Shown here piece after piece: positions 31,689-43,000 of a stretch of 64,000 bases of DNA. This DNA comes from Tillandsia leiboldiana (lineage: Eukaryota; Streptophyta; Magnoliopsida; Poales; Bromeliaceae). The notes beneath the pieces were generated by a model. It saw only the letters and a list, made by a program, of their open reading frames with translations, was not told where the DNA came from and ran no database searches. The stretch's first letter is position 1; every line of letters starts with the position of its first letter. The stretch is taken from contig JAQNDB010000484.1 in assembly GCA_029204045.2 (NCBI GenBank), positions 17,653-81,652 of the forward strand, in the 5' to 3' direction. The position numbers and the translations under genes were made by a program.

Positions 31689-34600
31689 TGTCACGCCCCG
31701 GGTGTAAACCAGAACCCGAGCCCGTCTACAGATCCGCCGTGCATGCGGTATTTCCCACATACACGAAGCGTCGGTAACCTGCTCAGATAAGAAATAATAA
31801 TAATAGAGCATAAAAAGCAGAGCTAAACTAAAACTACTGTATCTCAGACAGAAGCTGGAAGTAAAAGAGTACAACAGTGGAATAAAATACAGATGTCTCT
31901 CCCAGCTCACCACTAAATATACAAACAGCTGGCAAAAGCCAGACCCAAAAAGAAATAAACAAAAGCTGTCTGAGAAGACCAGGTACCCAAAAGCTCCGGC
32001 TACGTGCTACAACCCTCGGGTGGCTCTCTATCTAGTCTGCAATCCGCTTACCTCGATCAGTTGCTGACGGCCCAGCAACTCCCACAAAGGACTCTGCAAA
32101 ACAAAGGGGAAGAAAGAAACAAGAAAAGACAATGGGGGGTAAGTACTACTATAAACAGTAGCCTCCCCTAGTGGGTAAAGCCTCAGCTCAAATATGCCCA
32201 CCAGGTAATCAGAGGCAAAAAGGGGGGGGAAAGGAGAAGAAATGGGGGTGCAGATAATGAAGCATCCGATAAAATGCTATCCCTAATATGCCTCTACATG
32301 ACCAACCAATAAGGATGGAGAAAGTGATGCATCAGAATCTAGAAGCCTGTCAAAATGACCCAATCTGTCCGCCAGTGAACACTGGCACTGCCTGCTCTGC
32401 TGTCGAGCTCAAGAACCCAGCCTGGTGCCCGGCGCTCTGCACCGTGGAAAGCCTACTCCGGAGTGGCACTCGAGGGGAGCGACCCACACGAGTAAAGTAT
32501 CACAGTATCAAGCATCACTGAATCAAGTATCTCTGTACCCACTGTCTCATAATAGCAGGACTGGATCATGGCTAAGATCAACGTGGAAAACTCCGTCCAC
32601 TAAATAGAACTCAACCCCCAAAACGCCCAATCTGATGCAATAGTAATAACCCGGTCAACCACCCAAAATCCGTGGTCGCCGCAACACCCTGTCAAGAGCC
32701 CAACCTGTCCCAAATCCCCAATACCTGACTACACTGTCCAACACCCGCTCGAACCCGAGCGACTATGCCGCAAGTCTATCAATACTAGGAGAAGAAAAGC
32801 ATAAATGCATGGTTTCTCCTAAGTCAAGTCCCAAAAGATAGTATAGCAGTAAAAGATGACATAATTAAGTGACTCGTTTAATTATGCATTGTCTCAATAT
32901 TTTATCCATTTTCCAAGAATAATCAGTTTAGAGAATAAAGGCTAAAGTGACAGTCACATATGAACAATCATCAATTTGTAGTCCTCAATTTCTACTCTGC
33001 CCCTAAACATGCAGTCCAGAATAATTTAGCGATCAACATGCTACCACAAATTCCACATGGATCCAATAACCATTAAATAATTTTCCTAAGGCATGCAAGA
33101 CTACCAATCAATAAGTTAGCATCAACACATCAGGGGAATTCTGACATCCCTAGTGGGCATACCAAAGGAGAGGAGTACAACAACCACCCACCTGAAGTGC
33201 TAACTGACCGGATCCGTACAGCAAGAAAATACCAAAACTCCAAATCCTTGCTCCCACAATTTAGCACACCCGAAATATTCCTGGTACAATACAAAGCTCA
33301 CTAATTACACTTAGGCTCCCAATTATTGCTCTTATAACCACCTACAACCTCGGATTCAAAACTGTTAAATTATCACCTGAAGATAGTGCCCAGAAAATTC
33401 CAAGAAAAATATCACAGCGATCCTCGCGTCGATAGCTTCGCAACGGTACCTTGCACGCCCAAATCCGAGTTCGGTAAGTCAAGATAAAAATTCGGCAAGG
33501 GGATACACTCATACAAAAATCTGTGCTAAAACTGTGCACTGTTCACGGAGAAAACAGTAATTTTCACCTCGAAATAAATCTCACAAAAATCCAAGAAAAA
33601 TACGAGCGTGTTCCTTGCGATCCGTAGATGAAAAAGTTGTATAAGCTCGTTTCCGTCTGATGCTCGTGCGCGAAGATATGGCCAAAACACCCCGCTGCTG
33701 TCAAGGAAGTCCACACAGAAAATGGGGTCACTGTTTGCCTCGGGATCCGTGCCAAAACCTCGAAACAAGAAAGCACGACCAAAACGAAAGATGAAGTCCT
33801 ACCTCTTAGGAGTCTGTCGGCGCAAGAATCACAGCAAAATGATCTCGGGGTAGCCCAGGGGAGCTAAAACACTGTCGCTGCGCCGAAGAAGAACCCAGGA
33901 ACGCAACGTCGCGCCGCGCCGTAAAATGGGGAACCTCGGGATTCGAGCCTCCAAAAATCCTAGAACTTGGCAGGAAGATCAAGCACTTAGAGGTGAAAAA
34001 CTTTGCTTAAGGGGGCTCGGGCAGAGAGTGAGAGGGTTGAGAGAAAAAGGCAAAGGAAGGGGGCTCGGGTTGCCTTTAAATAGGCTGGAGAAAACAATTG
34101 AAGAAATACCCACTGTGTCCCCACTTCCGGGCGCCGCAACATTTCGGGCGGCTACAGTAATGGGCCCGGCCCATTACTGTTCAAGCCCGAAATGTCGTGG
34201 GCCGGCCACGTAGCCCAACACTGTGCGGCCCTGGCCCCGCTGCGCCCGGCGCACCCGCGCCCGCCAGTGGCGTCGCGCCACGTGCCCCCGGCAGCCCGTG
34301 CACCGCGCACGTCGCCGCCTGCACCGCGCCCGTACGGCCACCTGCCCGCCGTACGGCCACCTGCCCCCGGTCAACCACTCCACAGCCTGCGTGGACCGGG
34401 TGCACAACACCGAACCAGTAACCGCATGCCACGTGTCCCCCGGTCTACCGTGCACCCATGCCCACAGTCCGTGGACCCCGCGCTGTGGACCAACCAACCG
34501 AACCGTGCCACGTGGCATCCCGCACTGGCGCACGCCGGTGCCGTGGACCGCGCGCCTGCCCGCGCGCCCGGGCGCCTGCCCGCGCCCTGCCCGCGCCCTG

Positions 34601-35115
34601 TGCCGCCGCCTGCCGCCTGCCCGAGGCTGCGCCGCCGCCCGCCGGCGCTGCCCGCCGCCTCCGGCGATCGCCGGAAACACTGTTCCGGCGTGAACAGTAA
34701 CCGCAGCCCAAAAACATCCAGGAAAAAGCCCATCTTGACCGTTTTCGCGCGCTGATTCCAAAAACGGCGTCCATTTTGCCAAAATCCACTCCTATAATAT
34801 GCCGGAGGCTCCCGCAAACACCGAAAACTGCCCAAAACTTCCGGGAGCCCGCTTTTGGGCATCCGGACACAGAATTAAGCAAACAAAAAGCCATTCTCAA
34901 GCGTTTTTCCGCACTGAATCCAAATCCACCCTCTGTTTGGCCAAATTCCTCTTCTAAAATTCGGCAAAAGCAGCCGAAGGCCAAAACAGCCAACCAAAGC
35001 TCACAGGGTCCATCTGTGGCATCCCTTTGATGCACCAGGGGCCAGATACACCATCAACAGGTGTTTGCACAGTGGATTCATGGGAAAAAGCTGTAAGGAG
35101 TTTAGGGGCCCTACA
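31689..35115 (-). repeat. Element C 3' LTR (3427 bp)
   Basis: Forward tgtcacgccccggg...gggccctaca. Collinear with 40012-43438 at a constant offset of 8323 with no indel. The stretch at about 34130-34690 is very GC-rich and carries long overlapping frames on both strands (up to about 200 codons), read as composition artefacts next to the promoter. A TATA-like box is at 34075-34082 (minus strand). Confidence 0.95.
34075..34082 (-). promoter_or_regulatory. TATA-like box of element C 3' LTR
   Basis: Forward tttaaata, i.e. TATTTAAA on the minus strand, directly downstream (in element orientation) of the GC-rich block. Same place in the 5' LTR at 42398-42405. Confidence 0.55.
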
Positions 35116-35126
35116 TCCGCCCCCAC
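35116..35126 (-). other. Polypurine tract of element C
   Basis: Minus strand AGTGGGGGCGGA adjoins the 3' LTR start TGTAG. Preceded by a gacgaaacttttttt-type 3' UTR as in element A. Confidence 0.8.
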
Positions 35127-35173
35127 TAAAAAAAGTTTCGTCCCCGAAACAAAGAAAACAGAACAGACGTACC

Positions 35174-38100
35174 TCAAATAGAAGCCTCGAACAAAAAGGG
35201 GTAGGCATCTCTCATCACTGTCTCCAGCTCCCAAGTGGCCTCTCGCTCCTCATGATTGCTCCACAGGATCTTCACATACGGAATGGCCCGATTGCGCAAT
35301 TCCCTCACCTCACGAGCAAGAATTCGCAACGGGCGCTCCTCGTAGACCAAGTCCTCGCCGATCTCCAACAAAGGGAAGTCAATCACGTGCGACGGGTCAA
35401 AAACATATCTCCTCAGAGCTGAGACATGGAAGACATCATGAACTCCGGCCAGGCGCGGGGGTAAAGCAACTCTGTATGCCACAGGACCAACTCTGTCAAG
35501 TACCTCAAAGGGTCCAATAAAGCGGGGACTGAGCTTTCCCCGTACTCCAAATCTCCGGACCCCTTTCGAGGGCGAGACCTTCAAGAAGACATGATCACCA
35601 ACCTGAAACTCCAGGTCTCGCCGTCGAGTATCGGCGTAGCTCTTCTGACGACTCTGGGCTGTTTCAAGATGCCGGCGAATAATCCTGACTTTTTCCTCTG
35701 CCTCCAAAAGTAAATCCGGTCCCAAAGTCCTCCTCTCACCCACGTCACTCCAATATAAGGGAGACCGACACTTGCGTCCATACAACGCTTCAAACGGAGC
35801 CATCTGGATGCTCGCCTGATAGCTGTTGTTGTACGCGAACTCAACCAAAGACAAGTGCCGGTACCACCCTCCTCCAAAATCCATAACGCACGCTCTCAGC
35901 ATATCCTCAAGGGTCTGTATGGTGCATTCTGACTGTCCATCGGTCTGTGGGTGGAAAGCGGTCCTAAACCTGAGCTGAGTCCCCAATGCGGAATGCAAAC
36001 TCCCCCAAAAGCGTGATACGAATCTCGGGTCTCGATCTGACACAATCGAAGCAGGTATGCCGTGAAGCCTCACTATCTCATCCAGATATAACTGTGCCAA
36101 ACGCTCCAGTGACCAGGTCATCTGAACCGGTAAGAAGTGCGCCGACTTGGTGAGTCTGTCAACAATAACCCAGACCGCATCAGCCCCGCTCTGCGCCCTC
36201 GGCAATCCAGCGACGAAATCCATAGGCACACACACTCGGTTCCTGTACCGCAGTACTCCCGAGCTATCCACAGAAAAATCCCCTGTCTGATCCTCCTGAA
36301 GCTGCGTCCTGATCCTCATCAAGTGGGGGTCCTCACTCTGAGTGTCCCTGATCCTCTCCAACAGAGTGGGCTGCAAGACCATAGACATGAGTCTAGCAGA
36401 GACCCCAGGGGATACTACCTCCAACTGTAACCGCCTCATCTGCTCGACCAACGGCGCCTGCTGCGAGATCAATAAGCTCAGACTCGTTCTCCTACTCAAA
36501 GCATCTGCCACGACACTGGCCTTGCCGGGATGGTAAAGGATACTCAGATCGTAATCCTTTAACAACTCCAACCACCGGCGTTGCCTCAAATTCAGCTCCT
36601 TTTGGGTGAACAGATACTTCAAGCTCTTGTGATCAGTATATATCTCGCAATGCTCTCCATACAAATAATGCCGCCACAGCTTCAGAGCAAACACCACCGC
36701 TGCCAACTCCAGATCATGAGTAGGGTAATTTTTCTCATAGTCCTTTAATTGCCGCGAAGCATAGGCAATTACCCTACCATGCTGCATCAACACACACCCC
36801 AGACCACTATGTGAGGCATCACTGTAGATCACAAATCCTTCCCCCATAACTGGGAGGGCAAGGATTGGAGCGGTCATCAACCTCTGCTTCAGCTCCTCAA
36901 AACAGCTCTGGCAAGTCTCGCTCCAAACAAACTTAACCCCTTTCCTAGTCAGACGAGTGAGGGGAGAGGAAAGCTTCGCAAAGCCTTCCACAAAGCGCCG
37001 GTAGTAGCCCGCCAATCCAAGAAAGCTCCGCACCTCGGTGATAGTCGTCGGCCTCGGCCAACCTCTAATAGAATCCACCTTGGCCGGATCCACCGCCACT
37101 CCAGCAGCTGAAACAACATGACCCAGAAAGGCAACCTCCCGGAGCCAAAACTCGCACTTTTTGAACTTAGCATACAGCTTCTTCTCTCGCAGAAGCTGTA
37201 GCACGGTCCTCAAGTGCTCCTCGTGCTCCAGATCACTCCGGGAGTAGATCAAAATATCATCAATGAACACCACCACAAACCGATCCAAAAATGGCTGAAA
37301 AATCCTGTTCATCAAGTCCATGAATGCGGCAGGGGCATTAGTCAGCCCAAAAGGCATTACCGTGAACTCATAATGCCCGTACCGCGATCTGAAAGCCGTC
37401 TTGGAGATGTCCTCGGCCCTCACCCTAAGCTGGTGGTAACCGGACTGCAGATCAATCTTCGAGAACACAGATGCTCCCTGTAACTGATCAAACAAATCAT
37501 CTATCCTGGGGAGGGGATACTTGTTCCGGATGGTCACTTTGTTCAATTCCCTATAATCCACGCACAATCGAAGTGATCCATCCTCCTTCTTAACAAACAA
37601 CACAGGCGCTCCCCACGGAGAAACACTGGGTCGGACGAAGCCCCTATCCAAAGGGTCCTGAAGCTGGGCTTTCAACTCCCTTAACTCGGCTGGCCCCATC
37701 CTATAGGGTGCCTTTGAGATTGGTGCAGTCCCAGGGACCACATCAATCACGAACTCAATCTCCCTCTCCGGCGGCATCGTCGTCAGCTCTGGGGGAAACA
37801 CATCTGGGAACTCTCGGACAATAGGGATATCCTCGAGTCCCAGTGCCGCCGTAGGCACCTCCACAACCGTGGCCAAAAAGGCAGTACAACCTCTGCTCAA
37901 CATCCTTCTAGCCCTCGCCGAGGAAATGGTCGCTGCGAATAGCGTGCTCTGGCAGCCTCTGAAGATGAACTCCTCCTGTCCTGGCTCACGAAGAGTCACC
38001 GTCCTCTCACTGCAGTCGATAGTGGCGGAGTACCGGGATAGCCAATCCATCCCCAACACCAAGTCAAAATCATGGAGCTGCTGCAAGACAAGCAAGTCTG

Positions 38101-38452
38101 CAGGCAATACCCAAGGCCCCAACTGTACCGGGCATGCCACACAATGCTCCTCGACATGCAAAATGTGATCGGGAATCCGCACCTCTAATGCATTTGACAA
38201 GGACTCTAACTCTAAACCATGCAGGGATGCAAATGCTCGGCTAATGAAAGAATGAGATGCTCCAGTGTCGAATAAAGTACGAGTCCGAATACCAAAGAGT
38301 AGAATAATACCTGCCACCACCAGGTCTGCCACTGGAGAATCCGCCAACTGGGCGGCATACACCCGCCCGCTCGGTGCAGGAGGTCGGGAATCTGTAGGAT
38401 AGGAGGTGGACGGCCTGCTCGCTGGAGCATAAGGCCGCTGAGCTGATGGCCG
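35174..38452 (-). CDS. pol: Element C pol: protease, RT, RNase H, integrase without its zinc domain
   Basis: Open frame in the same phase as gag after TAG 38453-38455; the first ATG is at 38362 (MYAAQLADSPVADLV). It has protease LFDTGASHSFIS, RT CVDYRELNK and catalytic FIDDILIYS (forward near 37245-37270), RNase H YSDASHSGLGCVLMQ, and integrase core VSDRDPRF and DGQSECTIQ (A has DGQSERTIQ). The GPY/F module (FIGPFEVLDRVGPVAYRV) and a chromodomain-like tail follow. At 36218-36223 the frame jumps from the codons for RVCVPMD straight to FVAGLPRAQ. The 246 bp that in A encode the HHCC zinc-binding domain are gone, without loss of frame. The core D-D-E residues remain. Integration in cis is doubtful. 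Confidence 0.92.
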   Translation of the reverse strand, partial: RPSAQRPYAPASRPSTSYPTDSRPPAPSGRVYAAQLADSPVADLVVAGIILLFGIRTRTLFDTGASHSFISRAFASLHGLELESLSNALEVRIPDHILHVEEHCVACPVQLGPWVLPADLLVLQQLHDFDLVLGMDWLSRYSATIDCSERTVTLREPGQEEFIFRGCQSTLFAATISSARARRMLSRGCTAFLATVVEVPTAALGLEDIPIVREFPDVFPPELTTMPPEREIEFVIDVVPGTAPISKAPYRMGPAELRELKAQLQDPLDRGFVRPSVSPWGAPVLFVKKEDGSLRLCVDYRELNKVTIRNKYPLPRIDDLFDQLQGASVFSKIDLQSGYHQLRVRAEDISKTAFRSRYGHYEFTVMPFGLTNAPAAFMDLMNRIFQPFLDRFVVVFIDDILIYSRSDLEHEEHLRTVLQLLREKKLYAKFKKCEFWLREVAFLGHVVSAAGVAVDPAKVDSIRGWPRPTTITEVRSFLGLAGYYRRFVEGFAKLSSPLTRLTRKGVKFVWSETCQSCFEELKQRLMTAPILALPVMGEGFVIYSDASHSGLGCVLMQHGRVIAYASRQLKDYEKNYPTHDLELAAVVFALKLWRHYLYGEHCEIYTDHKSLKYLFTQKELNLRQRRWLELLKDYDLSILYHPGKASVVADALSRRTSLSLLISQQAPLVEQMRRLQLEVVSPGVSARLMSMVLQPTLLERIRDTQSEDPHLMRIRTQLQEDQTGDFSVDSSGVLRYRNRVCVPMDFVAGLPRAQSGADAVWVIVDRLTKSAHFLPVQMTWSLERLAQLYLDEIVRLHGIPASIVSDRDPRFVSRFWGSLHSALGTQLRFRTAFHPQTDGQSECTIQTLEDMLRACVMDFGGGWYRHLSLVEFAYNNSYQASIQMAPFEALYGRKCRSPLYWSDVGERRTLGPDLLLEAEEKVRIIRRHLETAQSRQKSYADTRRRDLEFQVGDHVFLKVSPSKGVRRFGVRGKLSPRFIGPFEVLDRVGPVAYRVALPPRLAGVHDVFHVSALRRYVFDPSHVIDFPLLEIGEDLVYEERPLRILAREVRELRNRAIPYVKILWSNHEEREATWELETVMRDAYPFLFEASI
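36218..36223 (-). other. Microhomology deletion junction in element C integrase
   Basis: Minus strand ATGGAT. In element A the same hexamer occurs at 8454-8459 and 8700-8705, and the 246 bp between them are absent from C. This is consistent with template switching or end-joining between direct repeats. Confidence 0.85.
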
Positions 38453-39718
38453 CTACTGCTGAGGGGGATAAGGAGCCGACGCAGAAGAAGGTGCCGAGGA
38501 AGTAGTAAGGGGGCAGGTAGCTCGCACATGCCCCGGCTGTCCACAACGGAAGCATCGACCCCATCTCTGGTCACAAGTGATGGCGGCATGCTGACCTCCA
38601 CAGAAGATACATCGGTCAGAAGATCGGGGCTGTCTCGGCTGCTGCTGCTGCTGTCTCGAGGACTGCTGCTGAGATCTCTGCGGCCTCTGCTGCGATCTCT
38701 GCTGCTGGTGCTGCTGCTGATGCTGCTGCGGTCTCTGGGGTCCACCAGGCCCTCTCCTCTCAGATCGCCCACGGCCATAAGACTGGGACTGCGGCGGCCG
38801 TGGCGGTCTCCATGAGCTGGCCTGTCCCCCGTCCTCTAGGGCTGGTCGCTTCCTGTCGGAACTCTGCGCGACCGCGGCCCTCTGTCTGGCCACCACCTGA
38901 TCACCTCTCTCCACCCACTGTGCATGCTCTGCGGCTGCCTCCAGAGTCTGAAATCTCTGAGCATGCACCAGTGTGTAAATCTCTGGACGGAGGCCTCCCT
39001 CGAACAACTCAACCTGGTGTGGACCGTCACGAGCGACGAAGGGCACACAGTTCAGCAATTCCATGAACTCCTGAAAATAGAGATGGGCCGATCGATCGCC
39101 CTGCTGCAGATTCTTCAAGTCGTCCTCCAACTTCTTCTTCACACTGGTAGAAAAATAGGTGTCCAACACCATCCGTCTGAACTCCTCCCAAGGCAACTGC
39201 CGAGTAATCCGGAACTCCGGTGGCTCTACCCGCTGCCACCAAAAATCAGCATCTCCGTCCAAACAGTGCACCGCCATGTGCACTCGGTACCTCGGGTCGA
39301 TGAAGAAGTCCCGAAAAAGCTTCTCCATCGCAGAAAGCCATCTCCCAACAGCCCGGGGCTGAGCATCCCTCCCCGAGAATCTAGGTGGTCCCCGCTTAAC
39401 AAACGCAGCGAGTTTGTCAGCAAAATCCCGCTCCTCCTCCGCAGTCAAAGGCTGAATAGCTCCAGGAGCCCCGCTACTCGAAGATGGTGCCGACAGCACA
39501 AAAGGCGCAACAAGAGGCACATGGGCCTCAGGAACAGCTGGGGGTGGTGCCTCCCTCTGAGCAAGCAGCTGCTCAATCCTCAGCTCCTGGCGGCGCTGAC
39601 CCTCCGCCAACTGGGCCACCAAGGCCCTCAACTCAGTAAGCTCGGGGGGTGTAGGCTGCTCTGGCTCAACAGGGGGTGAAGGGACACCCCGAGTGGGAAT
39701 CCGACGTCGAGGAGGCAT
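38453..39718 (-). CDS. gag: Element C gag
   Basis: Gypsy-type Gag starting MPPRRRIPTRGVPSPPVEPE at 39718; an in-frame upstream ATG at 39736 is less likely because A lacks that context. The capsid region has MAVHCLDGDADFWW, FRRMVLDTYFSTSVKKK and LRPEIYTLVHAQRFQT. A Gln/Arg-rich stretch (HQQQHQQQRSQQRPQ) follows, then a CCHC-like CIFCGGQHAAITC and the knuckle CFRCGQPGHVRATC. It ends at TAG 38453-38455 within ...PYPPQQ, right between the zinc knuckle and the protease, and the frame continues open beyond. CAG-to-TAG mutation is the simple reading; translational readthrough is the alternative. Confidence 0.9.
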   Translation of the reverse strand: MPPRRRIPTRGVPSPPVEPEQPTPPELTELRALVAQLAEGQRRQELRIEQLLAQREAPPPAVPEAHVPLVAPFVLSAPSSSSGAPGAIQPLTAEEERDFADKLAAFVKRGPPRFSGRDAQPRAVGRWLSAMEKLFRDFFIDPRYRVHMAVHCLDGDADFWWQRVEPPEFRITRQLPWEEFRRMVLDTYFSTSVKKKLEDDLKNLQQGDRSAHLYFQEFMELLNCVPFVARDGPHQVELFEGGLRPEIYTLVHAQRFQTLEAAAEHAQWVERGDQVVARQRAAVAQSSDRKRPALEDGGQASSWRPPRPPQSQSYGRGRSERRGPGGPQRPQQHQQQHQQQRSQQRPQRSQQQSSRQQQQQPRQPRSSDRCIFCGGQHAAITCDQRWGRCFRCGQPGHVRATCPLTTSSAPSSASAPYPPQQ

Positions 39719-39991
39719 CCTGCCACAAGAAACCAATCATCAGCAACCAAACCCCACACGACCCAATCAGGCGAAAGTCAAAGGACATCCTCCTATTTCT
39801 GTCACCTTATGTTGTCTGCAGCCAACATAATGGTCCAACAGAAATAGGCTATGTCGATCTCTCTTCACTCACAGGAAGAGTCAACTATAAAATCACCGAC
39901 TTTCGCAAAATGTTACGCCACTCACGCCCTATCATCCTAGGGTGTGTCCAAAAGCCTAGGGTTTCCTAAGTCCCAACTGACCTATCCCTAA

Positions 39992-40003
39992 GCTCTGATA
40001 CCA
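39992..40003 (-). other. Primer binding site of element C (initiator tRNA-Met)
   Basis: Forward gctctgatacca, i.e. TGGTATCAGAGC on the minus strand, 8 nt from the 5' LTR end, the same spacing as in element A. Confidence 0.9.
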
Positions 40004-40011
40004 ACTTAATC

Positions 40012-43000
40012 TGTCACGCCCCGGGTGTAAACCAGAACCCGGGCCCGTCTACAGATCCGCCGTGCATGCGGTATTTCCCACATACACGAAGCGTCGGTAA
40101 CCTGCTCAGATAAGAAATAATAATAATAGAGCATAAAAAGCAGAGCTAAACTAAAACTACTGTATCTCAGACAGAAGCTGGAAGTAAAAGAGTACAACAG
40201 TGGAATAAAATACAGATGTCTCTCCCAGCTCACCACTAAATATACAAACAGCTGGCAAAAGCCAGACCCAAAAAGAAATAAACAAAAGCTGTCTGAGAAG
40301 ACCAGGTACCCAAAAGCTCCGGCTACGTGCTACAACCCTCGGGTGGCTCTCTATCTAGTCTGCAATCCGCTTACCTCGATCAGTTGCTGACGGCCCAGCA
40401 ACTCCCACAGAGGACTCTGCAAAACAAAGGGGAAGAAAGAAACAAGAAAAGACAATGGGGGGTAAGTACTACTATAAACAGTAGCCTCCCCTAGTGGGTA
40501 AAGCCTCAGCTCAAATATGCCCACCAGGTAATCAGAGGCAAAAAGGGGGGGGAAAGGAGAAGAAATGGGGGTGCAGATAATGAAGCATCCGATAAAATGC
40601 TATCCCTAATATGCCTCTACATGACCAACCAATAAGGATGGAGAAAGTGATGCATCAGAATCTAGAAGCCTGTCAAAATGACCCAATCTGTCCGCCAGTG
40701 AACACTGGCACTGCCTGCTCTGCTGTCGAGCTCAAGAACCCAGCCTGGTGCCCGGCGCTCTGCACCGTGGAAAGCCTACTCCGGAGTGGCACTCGAGGGG
40801 AGCGACCCACACGAGTAAAGTATCACAGTATCAAGCATCACTGAATCAAGTATCTCTGTACCCACTGTCTCATAATAGCAGGACTGGATCATGGCTAAGA
40901 TCAACGTGGAAAACTCCGTCCACTAAATAGAACTCAACCCCCAAAACGCCCAATCTGATGCAATAGTAATAACCCGGTCAACCACCCAAAATCCGTGGTC
41001 GCCGCAACACCCTGTCAAGAGCCCAACCTGTCCCAAATCCCCAATACCTGACTACACTGTCCAACACCCGCTCGAACCCGAGCGACTATGCCGCAAGTCT
41101 ATCAATACTAGGAGAAGAAAAGCATAAATGCATGGTTTCTCCTAAGTCAAGTCCCAAAAGATAGTATAGCAGTAAAAGATGACATAATTAAGTGACTCGT
41201 TTAATTATGCATTGTCTCAATATTTTATCCATTTTCCAAGAATAATCAGTTTAGAGAATAAAGGCTAAAGTGACAGTCACATATGAACAATCATCAATTT
41301 GTAGTCCTCAATTTCTACTCTGCCCCTAAACATGCAGTCCAGAATAATTTAGCGATCAACATGCTACCACAAATTCCACATGGATCCAATAACCATTAAA
41401 TAATTTCCCTAAGGCATGCAAGACTACCAATCAATAAGTTAGCATCAACACATCAGGGGAATTCTGACATCCCTAGTGGGCATACCAAAGGAGAGGAGTA
41501 CAACAACCACCCACCTGAAGTGCTAACTGACCGGATCCGTACAGCAAGAAAATACCAAAACTCCAAATCCTTGCTCCCACAATTTAGCACACCCGAAATA
41601 TTCCTGGTACAATACAAAGCTCACTAATTACACTTAGGCTCCCAATTATTGCTCTTATAACCACCTACAACCTCGGATTCAAAACTGTTAAATTATCACC
41701 TGCAGATAGTGCCCAGAAAATTCCAAGAAAAATATCACAGCGATCCTCGCGTCGATAGCTTCGCAACGGTACCTTGCACGCCCAAATCCGAGTTCGGTAA
41801 GTCAAGATAAAAATTCGGCAAGGGGATACACTCATACAAAAATCTGTGCTAAAACTGTGCACTGTTCACGGAGAAAACAGTAATTTTCACCTCGAAATAA
41901 ATCTCACAAAAATCCAAGAAAAATACGAGCGTGTTCCTTGCGATCCGTAGATGAAAAAGTTGTATAAGCTCGTTTCCGTCTGATGCTCGTGCGCGAAGAT
42001 ATGGCCAAAACACCCCGCTGCTGTCAAGGAAGTCCACACAGAAAATGGGGTCACTGTTTGCCTCGGGATCCGTGCCAAAACCTCGAAACAAGAAAGCGCG
42101 ACCAAAACGAAAGATGAAGTCCTACCTCTTAGGAGTCTGTCGGCGCAAGAATCACAGCAAAATGATCTCGGGGTAGTCCAGGGGAGCTAAAACACTGTCG
42201 CTGCGCCGAAGAAGAACCCAGGAACGCAACGTCGCGCCGCGCCGTAAAATGGGGAACCTCGGGATTCGAGCCTCCAAAAATCCTAGAACTTGGTAGGAAG
42301 ATCAAGCACTTAGAGGTGAAAAACTTTGCTTGAGGGGGCTCGGGCAGAGAGTGAGAGGGTTGAGAGAAAAAGGCAAAGGAAGGGGGCTCGGGTTGCCTTT
42401 AAATAGGCTGGAGAAAACAATTGAAGAAATACCCACTGTGTCCCCACTTCCGGGCGCCGCAACATTTCGGGCGGCTACAGTAATGAGCCCGGCCCATTAC
42501 TGTTCAAGCCCGAAACGTCGTGGGCCGGCCACGTAGCCCAACACTGTGCGGCCCTGGCCCTGCTGCGCCCGGCGCACCCGCGCCCGCCAGTGGCGTCGCG
42601 CCACGTGGCCTCGGCAGCCCGTGCACCGCGCACGTCGCCGCCTGCACCGCGCCCGTACGGCCACCTGCCCGCCGTACGGCCACCTGCCCCCGGTCAACCA
42701 CTCCACAGCCTGCGTGGACCGGGTGCACAACACCGAACCAGTAACCGCATGCCACGTGTCCCCCGGTCTACCGTGCACCCATGCCCACAGTCCGTGGACC
42801 CCGCGCTGTGGACCAACCAACCGAACCGTGCCACGTGGCATCCCGCACTGGCGCACGCCGGTGCCGTGGACCGCGCGCCTGCCCGCGCGCCCGGGCGCCT
42901 GCCCGCGCCCTGCCCGCGCCCTGTGCCGCCGCCTGCCGCCTGCCCGAGGCTGCGCCGCCGCCCGCCGGCGCTGCCCGCCGCCTCCGGCGATCGCCGGAAA

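Noticed and set aside
34174..34862. Overlapping frames of 150-200 codons on both strands in the GC-rich part of element C's LTRs (also 42497-43185)
   Set aside because: Stops are rare in very GC-rich DNA. Frames overlap in several phases, show Arg/Ala/Pro-rich composition and no domain, and lie in the LTR promoter region.
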